A stretch of DNA of 64,000 nt from contig JALUTQ010000007.1 in NCBI GenBank assembly GCA_032718865.1, positions 1,364,001-1,428,000 of the forward strand, given 5' to 3'. The stretch is from Tilletia caries (taxonomy: Eukaryota > Basidiomycota > Exobasidiomycetes > Tilletiales > Tilletiaceae). Shown here in pieces: positions 1 through 11,003 of this stretch; position 1 is the first letter of the stretch; every line of letters starts with the position of its first letter. Both the position numbers and the translations under genes were made by a program. Under the pieces are notes generated by a model that worked only from the letters and a program-made list of their open reading frames with translations, was not told the origin of the DNA and searched no databases.

Positions 1-15
1 GGCTCATGCTCCCAG

Positions 16-1317
16 CAGGTGATTCGCGAGTTCAAGCTTCGCGAGGCTGTCGGCGCTGACCCTCAAACATACGGTCTCGGCATCAAGGAGGTGTGGAAGG
101 TGAAGCCGGAGAAGCATCAGCCGGGCATGGTTCAACACACCTTGGGCTGGCCACTCAACTTCAAGACGTACGGTGGCTCATGGCTATACCACATGGAGGA
201 CAACATGGTCTCGATTGGTCTTGTTGTGGGACTGGACTATGAGAACCCGTACCTGAGCCCGTTCCGCGAGTTCCAGCGGATGAAGCACCACCCTGTGTTC
301 GCCAAGCTGCTCGAGGACGGCGAATGTCTGGCGTATGGCGCGCGTGTGCTCAACGAGGGCGGTTACCAATCGATTCCCAAGCTGCACTTCCCGGGTGGCG
401 CACTGATCGGATGCTCGGCTGGCTTCCTCAACGTGCCCAAGATCAAGGGTACGCACAATGCGATGAAGAGCGGCATGCTTGCCGCGGAGGCCGCGTTCGA
501 GACGCTCAGCAAGCGAAAGGAGACGGTGGCCGAGGCTGAGGCCGTGGGCGAACTGGAGGACATCGCGTCATACAAGACCAAGCTGGACAACAGCTGGGTG
601 ATGAAGGAGCTGAAGGAGGTCCGCAACCTCCGACCTTCCTTCGCCACCGGTCTGGGTATGTGGGGTGGCATCGCATATTCGGGAGTGGACAGTCTGCTCC
701 TGAAGGGCCGGACGCCGTGGACGTTCCACATCGAGCACGAGGACCACGAGACGTTCAAGCCTGCGGCGGAATGCGAGAAGATCGAGTATCCCAAGCCGGA
801 CGGCAAGATCTCATTCGACATCCTGACGAGCGTGGCTCGCACAGGTACGAACCACGCGGAGAACCAGCCTGTGCATCTCCGGGTCAAGGACGGCGACATG
901 GCCGGGCATGTGGAGTACAATGTCGGAAAGTACGATGGTATCTTGGGACGGGTATGCCCTGCGGCTGTGTACGAGTACCAAGATAAGGAGGACGCGGGTG
1001 GAAAGGAGCACGCTCAGGGAAAGTACTTCCAGATCAACTCGCAGAACTGCATTCACTGCAAGGTGAGTCTCGGCCCATCTGTTGTCCAGTGATCGTCTCT
1101 TTGGGTCATGCTGATCGCCTTCTCTCTGTTTCTTTTTGTGCTTCGACAGACTTGCAGCGTTGTGACACCAGACCAGAGCATAGAATGGGCCACACCTGAG
1201 GGCGGCGGAGGTCCCAAGGTGAGTAATTGCCTCTCCACATACTTCTCTCGAGGGAAGGGAGGGTTGTGCTGATGCTGTTTCCCCTCTTTCTTTTCCTCAC
1301 AGTACTCGATGACCTGA
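16..1317 (+). CDS. ETFDH: Electron transfer flavoprotein-ubiquinone oxidoreductase, C-terminal part (5' end outside window)
   Basis: This is the inner mitochondrial membrane enzyme that passes electrons from ETF to ubiquinone during fatty-acid and amino-acid oxidation. Exons are 16-1062, 1150-1218 and 1303-1317, about 376 residues in the window; an acceptor AG at 14-15 opens the first exon. Family blocks seen are WKVKPEKHQPGMVQHTLGWP, YGGSWLYHMED, IPKLHFPGGALIGCSAGF and KGTHNAMKSGMLAAEA. The 4Fe-4S ligands are the Cys of CPAAVYEY plus CIHCKTC, the latter formed only after the first intron is removed. The end WATPEGGGGPKYSMT matches the usual family C-terminus. The FAD-binding N-terminus lies upstream of the window. 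The yeast equivalent is CIR2. Confidence 0.95.
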
Positions 1318-1681
1318 TTGGGCTGGTCTGCAAGACAAGGGATTGTTCATTGGATGCATCGCCTCCGATCTTACAACGCGGCGTGCTGCGGAAGGGCCTT
1401 TCACGCAATATACTAGGTCAAGCATTCGACTTGGTATCCAAATGGACTCGGCCATTGTTAATGCATGACCGTCGCTGTCCGCTGACGCAGGCAGATTCGA
1501 GAGTCGAAAGTCGAGATCCGAGAGGGCAAGTATAGGAAGTACAAGCGTGAAGCTCGTCTTGACTGCAAGTTCGCGCATGACAGTCGCCACTGATCCCAAA
1601 AAGGTGATGCATACAGGGGAGCTTTGAGAAAGGCTCCGAGGGCCGTTCTCCGCAGTTGGGACAGACTTGGATTGGCGGTGA
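1318..1681. other. Intergenic, ETFDH 3' side to next gene
   Basis: 364 bp between the ETFDH stop and the start of the next gene on the same strand. It should hold the ETFDH 3' UTR and the promoter of the downstream gene. I see no RNA gene or repeat in it. Confidence 0.5.
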
Positions 1682-4486
1682 ATGGTCTGTGAGGATGACT
1701 ACGAGTACGAGCGAGTGAATGCGTGGGGACTGGACACGATGCCTTCGCAGACCTCGACAGCGGACATCTATGTCAACTGTCTGTACTCGCCCGGCGACGG
1801 ATATCCGCTCTGGAACCCATCCCCACTCCGGACGTGAGTCTCGTTCATTGGGAGCGCGGTGCGCACGGGTACACAGACTGACCGCATTCCCTCTCCCCGT
1901 CGCTCCTCGCTCATCGCTGATCTCTGATCTCTGCGTCGGTGCGTTCTCTCGCAGGGGAGCAATCGGTGAGACTCTCTTCTGATTGATGGGATTCCGTTCC
2001 ATGCTTCACATTCAAGTCACTCACACCCTTCTTGTCTTCGCCAGGCTACATCCGCGACGGCTCCTTCTTTACCCTCTACAACATCGAGGAGGGTCCGCCA
2101 GCAGAGATTCACCCTGCCGCCGATCCGTCTTTAGTCGGCAGGCGCAGAAGCACACCCGCGAACCATGTCCTCACCACTCCAAGTGCTGGCACTCACACCC
2201 TTTCGCCCCCTCCCATCGGCGTCGAAAATGGGGCAGCCGAATCTGTCAGCTCGGGCGGGAACACTACCGTAGCAGTCGGGTCGGCCGCCACCGCCGGTCG
2301 CCGCGCTTCTGATGCAGCTGGTGGGGGTTCCAGCTCGCCTTCCAGAGTCGTGAGCGCAACGGAAAAACGTCGAGGTTCGGTCATGACCATGATGCGCAAC
2401 AACAGCCAGCAGCAGCAACAGCAGCAGTACTTCCCCCCGCCAGGGTCCTCCCTCTCCGACCCCGTCTCCCCCTCATACGAAGGCCCCTTCACAAACGCAG
2501 TCGCACGATCCACAGGCTCCGTAACACCCCCCTTCACCAGCGGCCCCATCGCAAGCCCAACCATGCTGGCCCTCGGACTGGACCCCCAACGTTCCCCGCG
2601 ACAGCGCGAACGCGACTTGCCCCCCGAAGCGCCGATGCCGCTCCAGATCGAGTACGAAGATCTCCGACGGTTCGACGCGGGTCCGCGCTCGAGTAGCACG
2701 TATACGTGTCTGGGCTTCTCGGCGGGGGCGAATGTGCCGGGCGCGCCTGTGGGTGGGATGTGGTCTTTTAAGAGCGGGGGAGGGGACGGGGCGCTGCTCA
2801 TTCCGCGCGATCCAACAGAGAGGGAGCAGTTGAGACATGTGGGCAATCTAAAGAGTAAGCCTTTCCTCTCCCCCCGTTTTTTTTGCATTGTGTAAAAAAA
2901 GGCTGAACCTCCTCCTCCCATGCTCCTTGGTCCCGCGCAGTATATCTGAAGACACATCTGCGATGGATCGCGTACAGGTACTGCATCTCAGAGGATATCG
3001 AGGCTGACGACGTCGCGCTCGTCTTCTCGCAAGATCGGACGTCGGACTGGGCGTGCGCAGTCAGCAGGAATACGACCAAGGGTGCCCAGGTGGATTTCGA
3101 AGTGGTCAGTATTTTACCTTCTGTTTCCGCCTCCCGTTCGATAAGTTGCGAATATAGGATAACGACCCAGTTAGCTGACGCGTGCTGCGCTTTTCTTTTC
3201 CCTTTGTTCTCCCACCCTTCGCAGTTCTCTCTTGGTAAAGCCTCGGTCTGGGGAGAGTGGCGGACGGCCATGACGGCAAGTCAGCGTGGGCCTCATCGAG
3301 GTATGTATGTTTGCTCCTGGCCAGCTTTTTTTTGAGTTATATAGCTGACTCAATCTGGCGAATTCTGGCGGGCTTCACAGGTGGGCCCCCCGTCTTCAAT
3401 CCCAACTTTGCCCTCGGTGCTGCGGGCGCACGCATGCAGGCCGCCTCGATGGGCGGCGGGGGCCATTCGGGCGGTGACAGCAGCAACCCAGCCGCAGGAT
3501 TTGGGTTCTCCGTCGGCGGGCTGAGTGCCAGCTTTTCGCCCTCGCTCGAGGCCCAGGTCAAGATGGAGACAGGGGATGGTGATTCGGGTGCGGGGGACAG
3601 TCAAAGCTCGAACGTAGATGCCAGTTTGGACGTACGAATCACGGCTGGTGCGTCGTCGAGTAAAGGTGGCGATGGCAACGGCGGCGGGAGGACACGCACA
3701 AATTCCGACCAGTCGCCCGCGTCGCAGCCGGGTTTCAGCGTCCAGGGATGGCCTTTGCGGAATCCGCACCCGGCAGACCAAGCCATCACCATCCGCCGGA
3801 TCACGATGAAGCACCGACTGGGCTTCCTGCCGGCCTCCATTCGGGCTAGCGCAGGACCTCGACCGGATCAGAGACGGGAGCCGGAGGATGATGGGGAGGT
3901 GGGTGCTGTTCCTTCTGGGGAGCGAGGCCGGATCGAGGAGGAGGAGGAAAGGTGCCGGAGAAAATGGACGGGGATCAAGGCGTTCGACCCCTTAGACCTC
4001 TTACACGAGTACATCCTCACACGTGCACCGACAGCTCGAGCGTCTATCGCGTCCGACGCGGAATGTGCCTTCCTTCTCCGTGCCGCTCTGCTCCGCCGGC
4101 CGCGATCGACAACAGCAGCGGGACTCTCAGACGAAGCGGCGGTGGTCAGGGAACTGCTATTCCGCACGGCGGACGCGGCTGCGGATGTGCATGTGGACAC
4201 GGACGGGATCGCGACGATTGAGTTGAGGATAGGGTCAGAGGCGGAGGAGAAGCAAGTGATCACGCCAACAGCTGTGGAACGGAGGGCGCAGACGCAAGCG
4301 GGGGACGTCAAGGCAGCAGCGGCGACGCGTGGGACCCATCCACAAGTTCCTTTGACGGGACTGCGTACAGGTCGTGATCATTCTACCAACAGCCCGGCCT
4401 TCGTCATTCCACCCACCTTCGTTCACTCGTCTCCCGTCTCTCATCAAGACCGATCCCGGCACATATACGACGCGCGCACTGCGTGA
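1682..4486 (+). CDS. Basidiomycete-type GYPLW protein of unknown function
   Basis: Six exons keep one frame: 1682-1833, 1955-1965 (only 11 nt), 2045-2854, 2941-3104, 3225-3300 and 3381-4486, about 772 residues. The donor after exon 4 is either at 3102 or 3105; both keep frame. The N-terminal block YSPGDGYPLWNPSPLR followed by GAIGYIRDGSFFTLYNIEEG resembles a widespread basidiomycete family of hypothetical proteins with GYPLW-P and G-I-G-DG-F-FN motifs (recognised by eye). A second conserved part is LVFSQDRTSDWACAV and KASVWGEWRT. Between them and after them are low-complexity Ser/Gly/Gln stretches, including a run of seven Gln near 2407. The last 150 residues contain an acidic-basic region and DPLDLLHEYILTRAP. 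No catalytic motif is visible and I assign no function. Confidence 0.8.
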
Positions 4487-5112
4487 GCTGGAGAGTCGAC
4501 AAAGAAGGATTTTTACCACTCATATCAAGACATTCAAGAAAGGACAATGCAGGAATTTCTGCCTCACCGTCCCAACAACCAAGCTCCTGAAAAGTCGCAC
4601 TTTCCACCACGCGCGCTCAACGAGGTTCCCCCGCAGGCAGGTGGGACGATCTTCCTTGGGCGTGAGGTGATGCTGCTGGTCTTGGGGTAAAGCTGCGGTT
4701 GAGGGCCGTGGGCCGCACCAGAAACGTATCAGGCGATAAACGACATGCAAACGAGAAGTTATCTCGAATCCACCCCGCTCATAAACGCTTCACCAACCTA
4801 TCGAAATGCATACATCATCATACACGCTGAATGGCTGCGCGATTGAGAGGGAGAGAAGTGCAAGGAACATTTGATTTAGGAGAAAGGGGGGGGGCGAGGA
4901 CCGGGACTATTGCTGGAGAAAAGAGAGGGAGGAGAAAGAAGTCGTGCCTAATGAACAGAGTTGTCGTGAGAAAGGGGGGGGGATCTGGAGACTGATGACT
5001 TTGATTTAGTGTGTTGTGTGCGTGTGTGTGTGACTTTGTGCCTGGTTGACTAAGGTAGAGAGAGGGATATAGAGGGAAAAGAGCGAGCGAGTAAAAAGGG
5101 GGGAAGGGGCAA
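4487..5112. other. Convergent intergenic region with G-runs
   Basis: 626 bp between two convergent stops. It is purine-rich, with runs of G at about 4886 and 4973 and a short GT-repeat near 5020. It probably holds the two 3' UTRs. No gene was seen. Confidence 0.5.
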
Positions 5113-6501
5113 TCACGCCTTGCAGTACACAGGCCAGGGGCCGGAGAGCAAGCCCTGCTTGACGTTCCCGTTCGATCCGGACACGTTCGTCGCTCCCAGC
5201 GCAGGGAAGAGAGGCGAGATCGGCGTGGAAGGACGGGAAGTCTGCATCGGTGTTCCCGGCCGGTTGCTGTTGGTGATCCCCCCGAAGAAGTCAGAGAGGG
5301 AGGTGCTGCTGTTCGAATTGCGCATGGGCGTGCGGGCGAGAGCGGGCCCAGCGAGGGTGGGAAGGGTGACCATCGGCTGTTGACCGGTGCCGCCTAGTTG
5401 GAGGGGAGCGGCGGGCGGGCCCATCTCGGCCATGATAGGGGTTATGTTCTTCTGAAGGGCGTCCAGGATGCGGGAGACGTCCGTCTGACTGAGGGCGCGG
5501 GCCTTGAGCGTCTTGACCTCCTCGTCCAGTCCGCGGTTGACGATGCTGAGCTGGGCAACTTGTTGTCGGAGCCCCTCGATGATCTGGTCCCGATCGGCGA
5601 TCTGGTCCTCGAGCTGGCCGATGTACTCCTTTCTGCGGGTGCGGAAGTTGCGGGCGGAGACCTTGTTGCGCAGTTGCCGTTTCTCTTTGGAGGAAAGGCG
5701 CTTGTACTCCTCCGCTGAGGGACGAAGCTCTTCGGAGATGGCGGCCAGCGAGGCGGGGACGCCGAGGATATTTCCTGGCGAGTGGAAGCCCGGGGTTGGC
5801 GGCAGCGACTCCTCGTCCATGTCAGGATCCGGGGTCGCAGGCGGTGACAGCTCGACAGAGGTCTCCGGCAGGGATTCCTCGACCATGGCGGGTGAGAAGA
5901 TGGCGGAGGTGTCGATGGAAGCGGTGATATGGGAGCCCATGCCCGACGCGGAGAGGGTGAAGGGCGACGGGTTGTTCTTGACCACGAGAGACGGAGTCAG
6001 GACGTCGAGCAGGCTTGCGGCGGTGAGAGCGGTGGCGCTAGCGCTGGTGCCAGCGGAAGAGGAGGCAGCTGGTTGTGAGGTGGCCGAGGAGGGTGCGGGC
6101 GAGAGGCGGGATGTGGGCGATGCAGACCCGGCCTTGCGAGCGGCGTCGAGGGTCTTTGTGTGCTGCTTTACGTACTTGTCGATGACGCTGTCGTCGAAGG
6201 GCGAGCCCATGCGACGGAGCTCGGAAGCGAGGTAGTACCGCTGAGGATGTGAGAGAGAGAGAAAGAGAGGGGATGAGCTCCTGTTGGTTACATGCTGTGA
6301 TGACTGCATACTCACGAAGAGGACCTCGGGGGATGAGCCGGGTGCGGGTGGCCCACTGGCGAGGGAGGCAGCTGCGATGGGAGCATGTGCTGCGAGGGTG
6401 TGTATCTCGGTGCTCTTGCTGATGATCGCCCTCGTTGTCGGTGGCTGAGTCGGCTGCTGGTGGGCCTCCTGTTGTCTTGGGTGTGCGATGGCTGCGGCCA
6501 T
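5113..6501 (-). CDS. bZIP transcription factor
   Basis: A nuclear DNA-binding regulator. Exons on the minus strand are 6501-6316 and 6240-5113, about 437 residues. The basic region KRQLRNKVSARNFRTRRKEY (about residues 245-265) has the N-x7-R signature, N-KVSARNF-R; it runs into a heptad coiled coil, IGQLEDQIADRDQIIEGLRQ. The N-terminus is Pro/Gln-rich. A Ser/Thr/Pro-rich middle segment and an acidic patch, PDPDMDEESLPPTPG, could be activation or phosphorylation sites (inference). The start at 6501 was chosen because the translation after it looks family-like; the frame stays open up to an ATG at 6702. The 75-nt intron has good signals (GTGAGT, CAG) but is also open in frame, so a retained form would add 25 residues. 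I cannot name an orthologue. Confidence 0.88.
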   Translation of the reverse strand: MAAAIAHPRQQEAHQQPTQPPTTRAIISKSTEIHTLAAHAPIAAASLASGPPAPGSSPEVLFVSMQSSQHVTNRSSSPLFLSLSHPQRYYLASELRRMGSPFDDSVIDKYVKQHTKTLDAARKAGSASPTSRLSPAPSSATSQPAASSSAGTSASATALTAASLLDVLTPSLVVKNNPSPFTLSASGMGSHITASIDTSAIFSPAMVEESLPETSVELSPPATPDPDMDEESLPPTPGFHSPGNILGVPASLAAISEELRPSAEEYKRLSSKEKRQLRNKVSARNFRTRRKEYIGQLEDQIADRDQIIEGLRQQVAQLSIVNRGLDEEVKTLKARALSQTDVSRILDALQKNITPIMAEMGPPAAPLQLGGTGQQPMVTLPTLAGPALARTPMRNSNSSTSLSDFFGGITNSNRPGTPMQTSRPSTPISPLFPALGATNVSGSNGNVKQGLLSGPWPVYCKA

Positions 6502-6998
6502 GTTGTTGGAGTGCTGAGAGCAGAAGCACGTGATGCAGGGCAGGGGCAGTGTACAGTATGCGCGGGAGAGAGCGCTGAGCACGGCGGTGCTGGTGCTGCT
6601 GGTGATGGAGACTGCGACGGCGACGGCGAAGATGGAGCTCCCTGCTGCTGGTTGTTGGACTCGGACGTCGTTCCAGACAAGATCGCACCAACGAACACAC
6701 AAATTAAAGGAGTCGAGCGAGCAGAACTCTAATTCTCATTACGCTTACCAAATCTTCATTACAACGTCACTGCTTCCCAGGCCCCTGATCGGATCATCCA
6801 ACACACAACACCTCCCTGACGGACTTACTCCCGTTCCTATCACCGAACCTTCCAGCAACGCCGCGCAGCCAGACCTCGCACTCAGCACTCAGCAATCAAT
6901 GAGTTCGTGATTCGCATTCGGCGACGATAAGCGGGCGAGCAAAGCACAAGGTCCGAGCCCACTCCGAACTTCTCACCATCCCCCTCCTCCTCATCGCC
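6502..6998. other. Intergenic, bZIP promoter side
   Basis: About 500 bp holding the bZIP 5' leader and promoter and the 3' UTR of the threonine aldolase gene, both on the minus strand. It is pyrimidine-rich read on the plus strand. Nothing else recognised. Confidence 0.45.
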
Positions 6999-8606
6999 TC
7001 ATCGCCGATACACGGACCCACCGCCAGCACCGCACGAGCCCGAGCCTCTCCCCTCCCTCACCCCAGCCGGATCAGCCTTCAGACGGCGAAGCACCTCGAC
7101 AAGATCCACCAGGGCCGACGGGTCCGTCTGGTGGTGCAGCACCAGTCGATTTCCACTCGTCTTCACAGGCAGCGCACCCGACGGCAGGTACTTCTCCTGC
7201 GTGCATGCCAGCGAGAGCTCGTCCGGATGCAGGCCGAGGGGGCTCAAGTCGAACCAGATCTGCCAATGTAACACAAAGCGAAGGTCATTCAGATAGGAAC
7301 ACATAAACAGGTTGAGATGAGCGCACACATCTGAACAGACTCACCATGTTCGTCCCTGAGGACTCGATACGGACTCCCTCCTCCACCAGACGGTCCTCGA
7401 GCCACTGCCGCATATCATGTGTCGCTTTCAGACGCGGGAAGTGCTCCTCGATCGCCACCCGCGCCGCAGCAACGAGCGGTCCCGTCTGCCGCAATCCACC
7501 GCCGTACATCTTCCGCAAGTGTCGTACTTTGTGAATGAAGGCCTTCGAACCGACCAGAACACTGGTGTCCCGAACCAGGACAATTGAGAGGAGGGAAAGA
7601 TCAGCAGAGGGGAAGAGGATATGCTGGGTGGACGAGGTGACACTCACGTTCCCATAGGAGCCCCCAGTCCCTTGCTAAGACAAAGACTGACCGAATCAAA
7701 AGGAGCAGCAAGATCGGCCATGCTCCTCCCCGTCTCCGCAGCCACATTCCACAACCTCGCCCCATCCAAATGCAGCTTTACACCCATACCCTCACCCACC
7801 TCCCTCAACTTCCCCGCAATCTTCTCAATCTCCTCCTGCGGGAATACAACCCCGCCCAGCGTATTCTCCAGACAGACCAGTTTCGTCGGGGCCAGATGCA
7901 CGTCGTCGTCCAGGATCAGATTCGGCAGGATGTCCTCCTCCCAGCGCAGATGGAGCCCGTTCGAGGGGTGCACCGTACAGGACGACGCACCCGATAACGC
8001 AGCTGCGGCACCGGACTCGTACCGGTTGATGTGCGCTCGGACGTCGAGTAGGATCTGATGCGGGGGTCCGGCCAGATGGGCTCGGATGGCGAGCTGGTTC
8101 GAGAGCGTCCCGGACGAGACGAAGATGGCGGCCTCCTTCTGCACAAGGAGCGCAATCGATTCTTCAAACGCCGTCGTGCTTTCGTCTTCCTGTTTCACCC
8201 AGCACACGATCTTCAGTCATCTTTGCGCAGAGAACTGGGGAGAAGGACTAAGAGAGTGAGAGGAACTTACCAGATAGACATCATCACCCCGACTGGCCTG
8301 CTTCATCGCTTCGAACATCGCGTCCGTAGGGATCGTGAGCGTATCACTACGGAAATCACGACTGACCGCCTTAAGCTTGTCCTCGTTCCGGGCGTCGGAA
8401 GTCTGGTAGGCATTCGGGCCTTGCGGAAGGCTGAATCGCTCCCGGATCGAGCTCGGAGCAGACGGGACTTGCGCAGCGGCCGTGGAGAGCGTCCGTGCTG
8501 TCATCGATGCAGCGTTGAAGCAGGAGAAGGCTTGGGTGGCGGAGGCTGGTTTCGAAGAGAAGTATCTAAACGGAAGACGCGTCTGTACTTCTGTGGGGGG
8601 CGGCAT
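6999..8606 (-). CDS. GLY1: L-threonine aldolase
   Basis: A PLP enzyme that cleaves threonine or allo-threonine to glycine and acetaldehyde. Exons on the minus strand are 8606-8271, 8189-7648, 7561-7345 and 7259-6999, with phases that join exactly to 451 residues. Family blocks are RDFRSDTLTIPTDAMFEAM, GDDVYLEDESTTAFEESIA, FVSSGTLSNQLAIRAH, the PLP-binding KLHLDGARLWN and the Schiff-base lysine in SLCLSKGLGAPMGT. The first 60 residues are extra compared with the compact family and rich in Arg, Ser and Ala, with FRYFSS; this could be a mitochondrial targeting peptide (inference). An internal Met could give a cytosolic form. The first ATG in a plausible context is at 8606. Confidence 0.95.
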
Positions 8607-9166
8607 GATGTGACAAGAGGATGGGGAATGGTGGAAAGAGAGGCAAGGAGAGGAAAAGGAGAGAGAGCGTTCAGCGTTCAGCAGGCCGACCAGATTAAGT
8701 ACTGCACAATGCAAGAAGGACGTCTCATTTCCGGATCTCACCGAGATAGCTGCATCGACTCGAGGACGCGGGGCCCAACAACACCGTCTGCGTTTGCGTC
8801 GTCGGTCTCAATTGCCTACTGATTTGCACAGCTCGCACGCGAGATGAACAGGCCAGCATTGACAAAGATACGGTGTCCAATTGAAGGTGGGGGGAAAAGG
8901 TCGCGATGGTCGGTGAATGCAGGAAGCTGAGGTGGGAAAATGCGGGTATTGGCGGATGACAGATAAGATTAGATCAAGCGGCTAAGCACGTGGCGTGCCG
9001 CGGCTCTCTCTCTCACCTCAACTCGCTGCCAAAGATCAACTGTGGCAGGCCCAGAAGGCCAGAATGCGTCTACGAAGCAGGCAAAACAGTACATAGTCGC
9101 GCAGGGCTCGAGGGCATGGGTTCATTGCAATCGCATCCAGCCACGAAAACTGGTCTTTAACCCATC
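8607..9166. other. Intergenic, GLY1 promoter and CMC4 3' side
   Basis: 560 bp upstream of the threonine aldolase start and downstream of the CMC4 stop. A CT-repeat lies near 9005-9017. No reading frame is convincing here. Confidence 0.45.
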
Positions 9167-9504
9167 TCACTTCTTGTCGCTCCCCTCCAACTTGCGCCTG
9201 ACCACCCTCGGAAGCGGACAGCTGTCCGACTCCGCCCCGTCCCCCTTCTCGCGGTAGAACTGCGCACAGCACCGGTACAGCTCCCGAACCACGTTCTCGC
9301 ACCTCCTAGATGTACGTTACGGATGGCAAAGAAAATGTGGTTCATATTTCGTGTTTGTTGTGAGAGTCTCCTCTAACGATGCTCGGCCGCGAGAGAGAGG
9401 GGTGGGAGGAGGGGGACGCACTCTTGTTGGAACCCGTTTTTCTGGAGACAACTCTGGATCTTGCACGCCTCCGGATGGCAGGCTGGCTCTGACGAGACTG
9501 GCAT
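9167..9504 (-). CDS. CMC4: Cx9C-motif protein CMC4 (mitochondrial intermembrane space)
   Basis: A tiny two-exon gene that only appears after splicing: exons 9504-9422 and 9305-9167 on the minus strand give 73 residues. The joined protein has the CMC4 layout: CHPEAC, then CKIQSCLQKNGFQQERC, then ELYRCCAQFY with the C-x9-C partner and a last Cys in ESDSCPLP. Known members are oxidatively folded by Mia40 in the intermembrane space and have a twin-Cys helical hairpin. The donor is the weaker GTGCGT; the acceptor is CTAG. The intron (116 nt) is long relative to the gene. Neighbours on the same strand are unrelated in function. Length and Cys spacing agree with human CMC4 (68 residues). Confidence 0.88.
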
Positions 9505-10458
9505 TGTTCGCGGTCGAGATTCGCCTTGCTGGAAGCTGAGGCGCTGAGGTTTGGTTGGACGCGGTGATCGGTTTTGACCAGGCGATCCGCTGTGATGGTT
9601 GTCAGCTTGAAGCCGGACCGACCGAGATCTCAGTCTGACCAAGCTGTATGTCTATTCACACACACACGCATCAAAGCAGGCCAGCAGCGGGGTACGACAC
9701 CCCGCAGCGTTTGTTATGGAGGATGTGGTCTGATGTAGACATGCGAATGAGAAGAGAGAGCCCCCCCTGGTGGAGAGAGGCTCGTACGAAAAAAGGGAGA
9801 ACAGAAAATGGCGAAGGGTACAAGAAGAATCCGAAGCGATATGTGAAGATCCAAGTACATGGCAGGTCCTTCGGGAAGGGAGGGGAGAACGCAAGGCGCC
9901 ACGAAGGAGGTGTGTGTGTGTGAGAGAGAGAGAGTGTGTGTGTGTGTGTGGGAGAGGGGGGAAGCAGGGCCCGGAGAGGCGGGAGTAGTGTGCTGAGAGG
10001 AGATGTCCATATGCGCTTGTTGTACGGTCCGAAGATTCCTAAAACGAAGGGAGGGGTAGTCGAAAAGGACAAGATGGCGGGAGGTTTGGCTTATATCGAG
10101 ATGCTGTTCCCAGGGGACCCCGAGCGTCAGGGGCTGTTTCGGATACTGAAAGGCGGAGGAGGGGATCAAACTTGCTGGGCGTTGGCTGCTGTTGACCCGT
10201 GTGTTGGGATGTTCCGGGCTGAAGGCAGGTTAGAATGGGTAGAATAGATAGAGGGGGGAGATCGTCGAGTTTTCGAGCTGAAGGGAGACGGCGGTTCCAC
10301 TGTGGGAGACTTGAATGCCCGTCTGAGACCGGTGGATACGCGGAAAGGCCGGGCGGCGAGAGTGAAGGTCCCTTCCGTTTCCCCTTCCCCACTTCCAGAG
10401 GCCAAATGTTTCCCATCAACCTTCACCCGTCCGAGAGAGAAGGTTGCTGAATGCATCC
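9505..10458. other. Intergenic with microsatellites
   Basis: 954 bp between the CMC4 start and the stop of the next minus-strand gene. A short CA array lies at about 9656-9667 and a mixed GT/GA array at about 9910-9953. Open frames here are low-complexity and are not believed to be coding. Confidence 0.5.
9910..9953. repeat. Mixed (GT)n/(GA)n microsatellite
   Basis: Alternating GT and GA dinucleotide runs, about 44 bp, in noncoding sequence. Confidence 0.8.
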
Positions 10459-11003
10459 TTAGATCATCAGCATGGCAGCACCCGCACCGGCAGCGACAGC
10501 GACAAAGCCACCAAACGACCAAACAGGCGCCATGTTCCGCCCAACAAGCGCACCCGCCTTGCCAACAATCTGCAGATTCTGCGTAGGCGCGCTCAGATCC
10601 CCCTGACTCGTCGGGTATCCCGCCGCAGCCAGACTCTCATCAAGCCCCGAGGAGCTGATGGTGCCGACGGCGGTGGCGGGGACGCTGTAGGTGAAGGTGT
10701 AGGGCGTGCCGAAGATGCCCGTTCCCGAGATGGCGGTGGGCTTGGTGTCCTTGGGAGTCTCGAAGGTGGTGATGGGAGTGAAGGTGTTGGAGACGGAGAA
10801 GACGGGGGTGCTGAAGGTTGCGGGAAGGGAGACTGTGGTCGTGGCCGAGTTTTGGGGTTGGGGGAGGGCCTGTGGGAGGAATCAATATCGGAGAAGTCAG
10901 CGCAGGCACCAAATAGGGAGAACGACAGGAGGGAGGAGGATGGTAGACTGACCTGGGCGGTGCCTGCAATGGCGGCGAGGGCGAGGACGATGGATGTGCG
11001 CAT
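10459..11003 (-). CDS. Small secreted or GPI-type surface protein
   Basis: Exons on the minus strand are 11003-10953 and 10869-10459, joining in phase 0 to 153 residues. Exon 1 encodes nearly the whole signal peptide, MRTSIVLALAAIAGTAQ, and exon 2 starts with the likely cleavage region ALPQPQNS. The mature part is rich in Thr, Ser, Pro, Ala and Gly with almost no charged residues and no Cys. The C-terminus is a hydrophobic tail, FGGFVAVAAGAGAAMLMI, following VGRNMAPVW, which fits a GPI-attachment signal or a membrane anchor (inference). No enzyme motif is seen. A cell-wall protein or a hydrophobic surface protein is plausible; it is not a class I hydrophobin because the eight Cys are missing. 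Confidence 0.72.
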
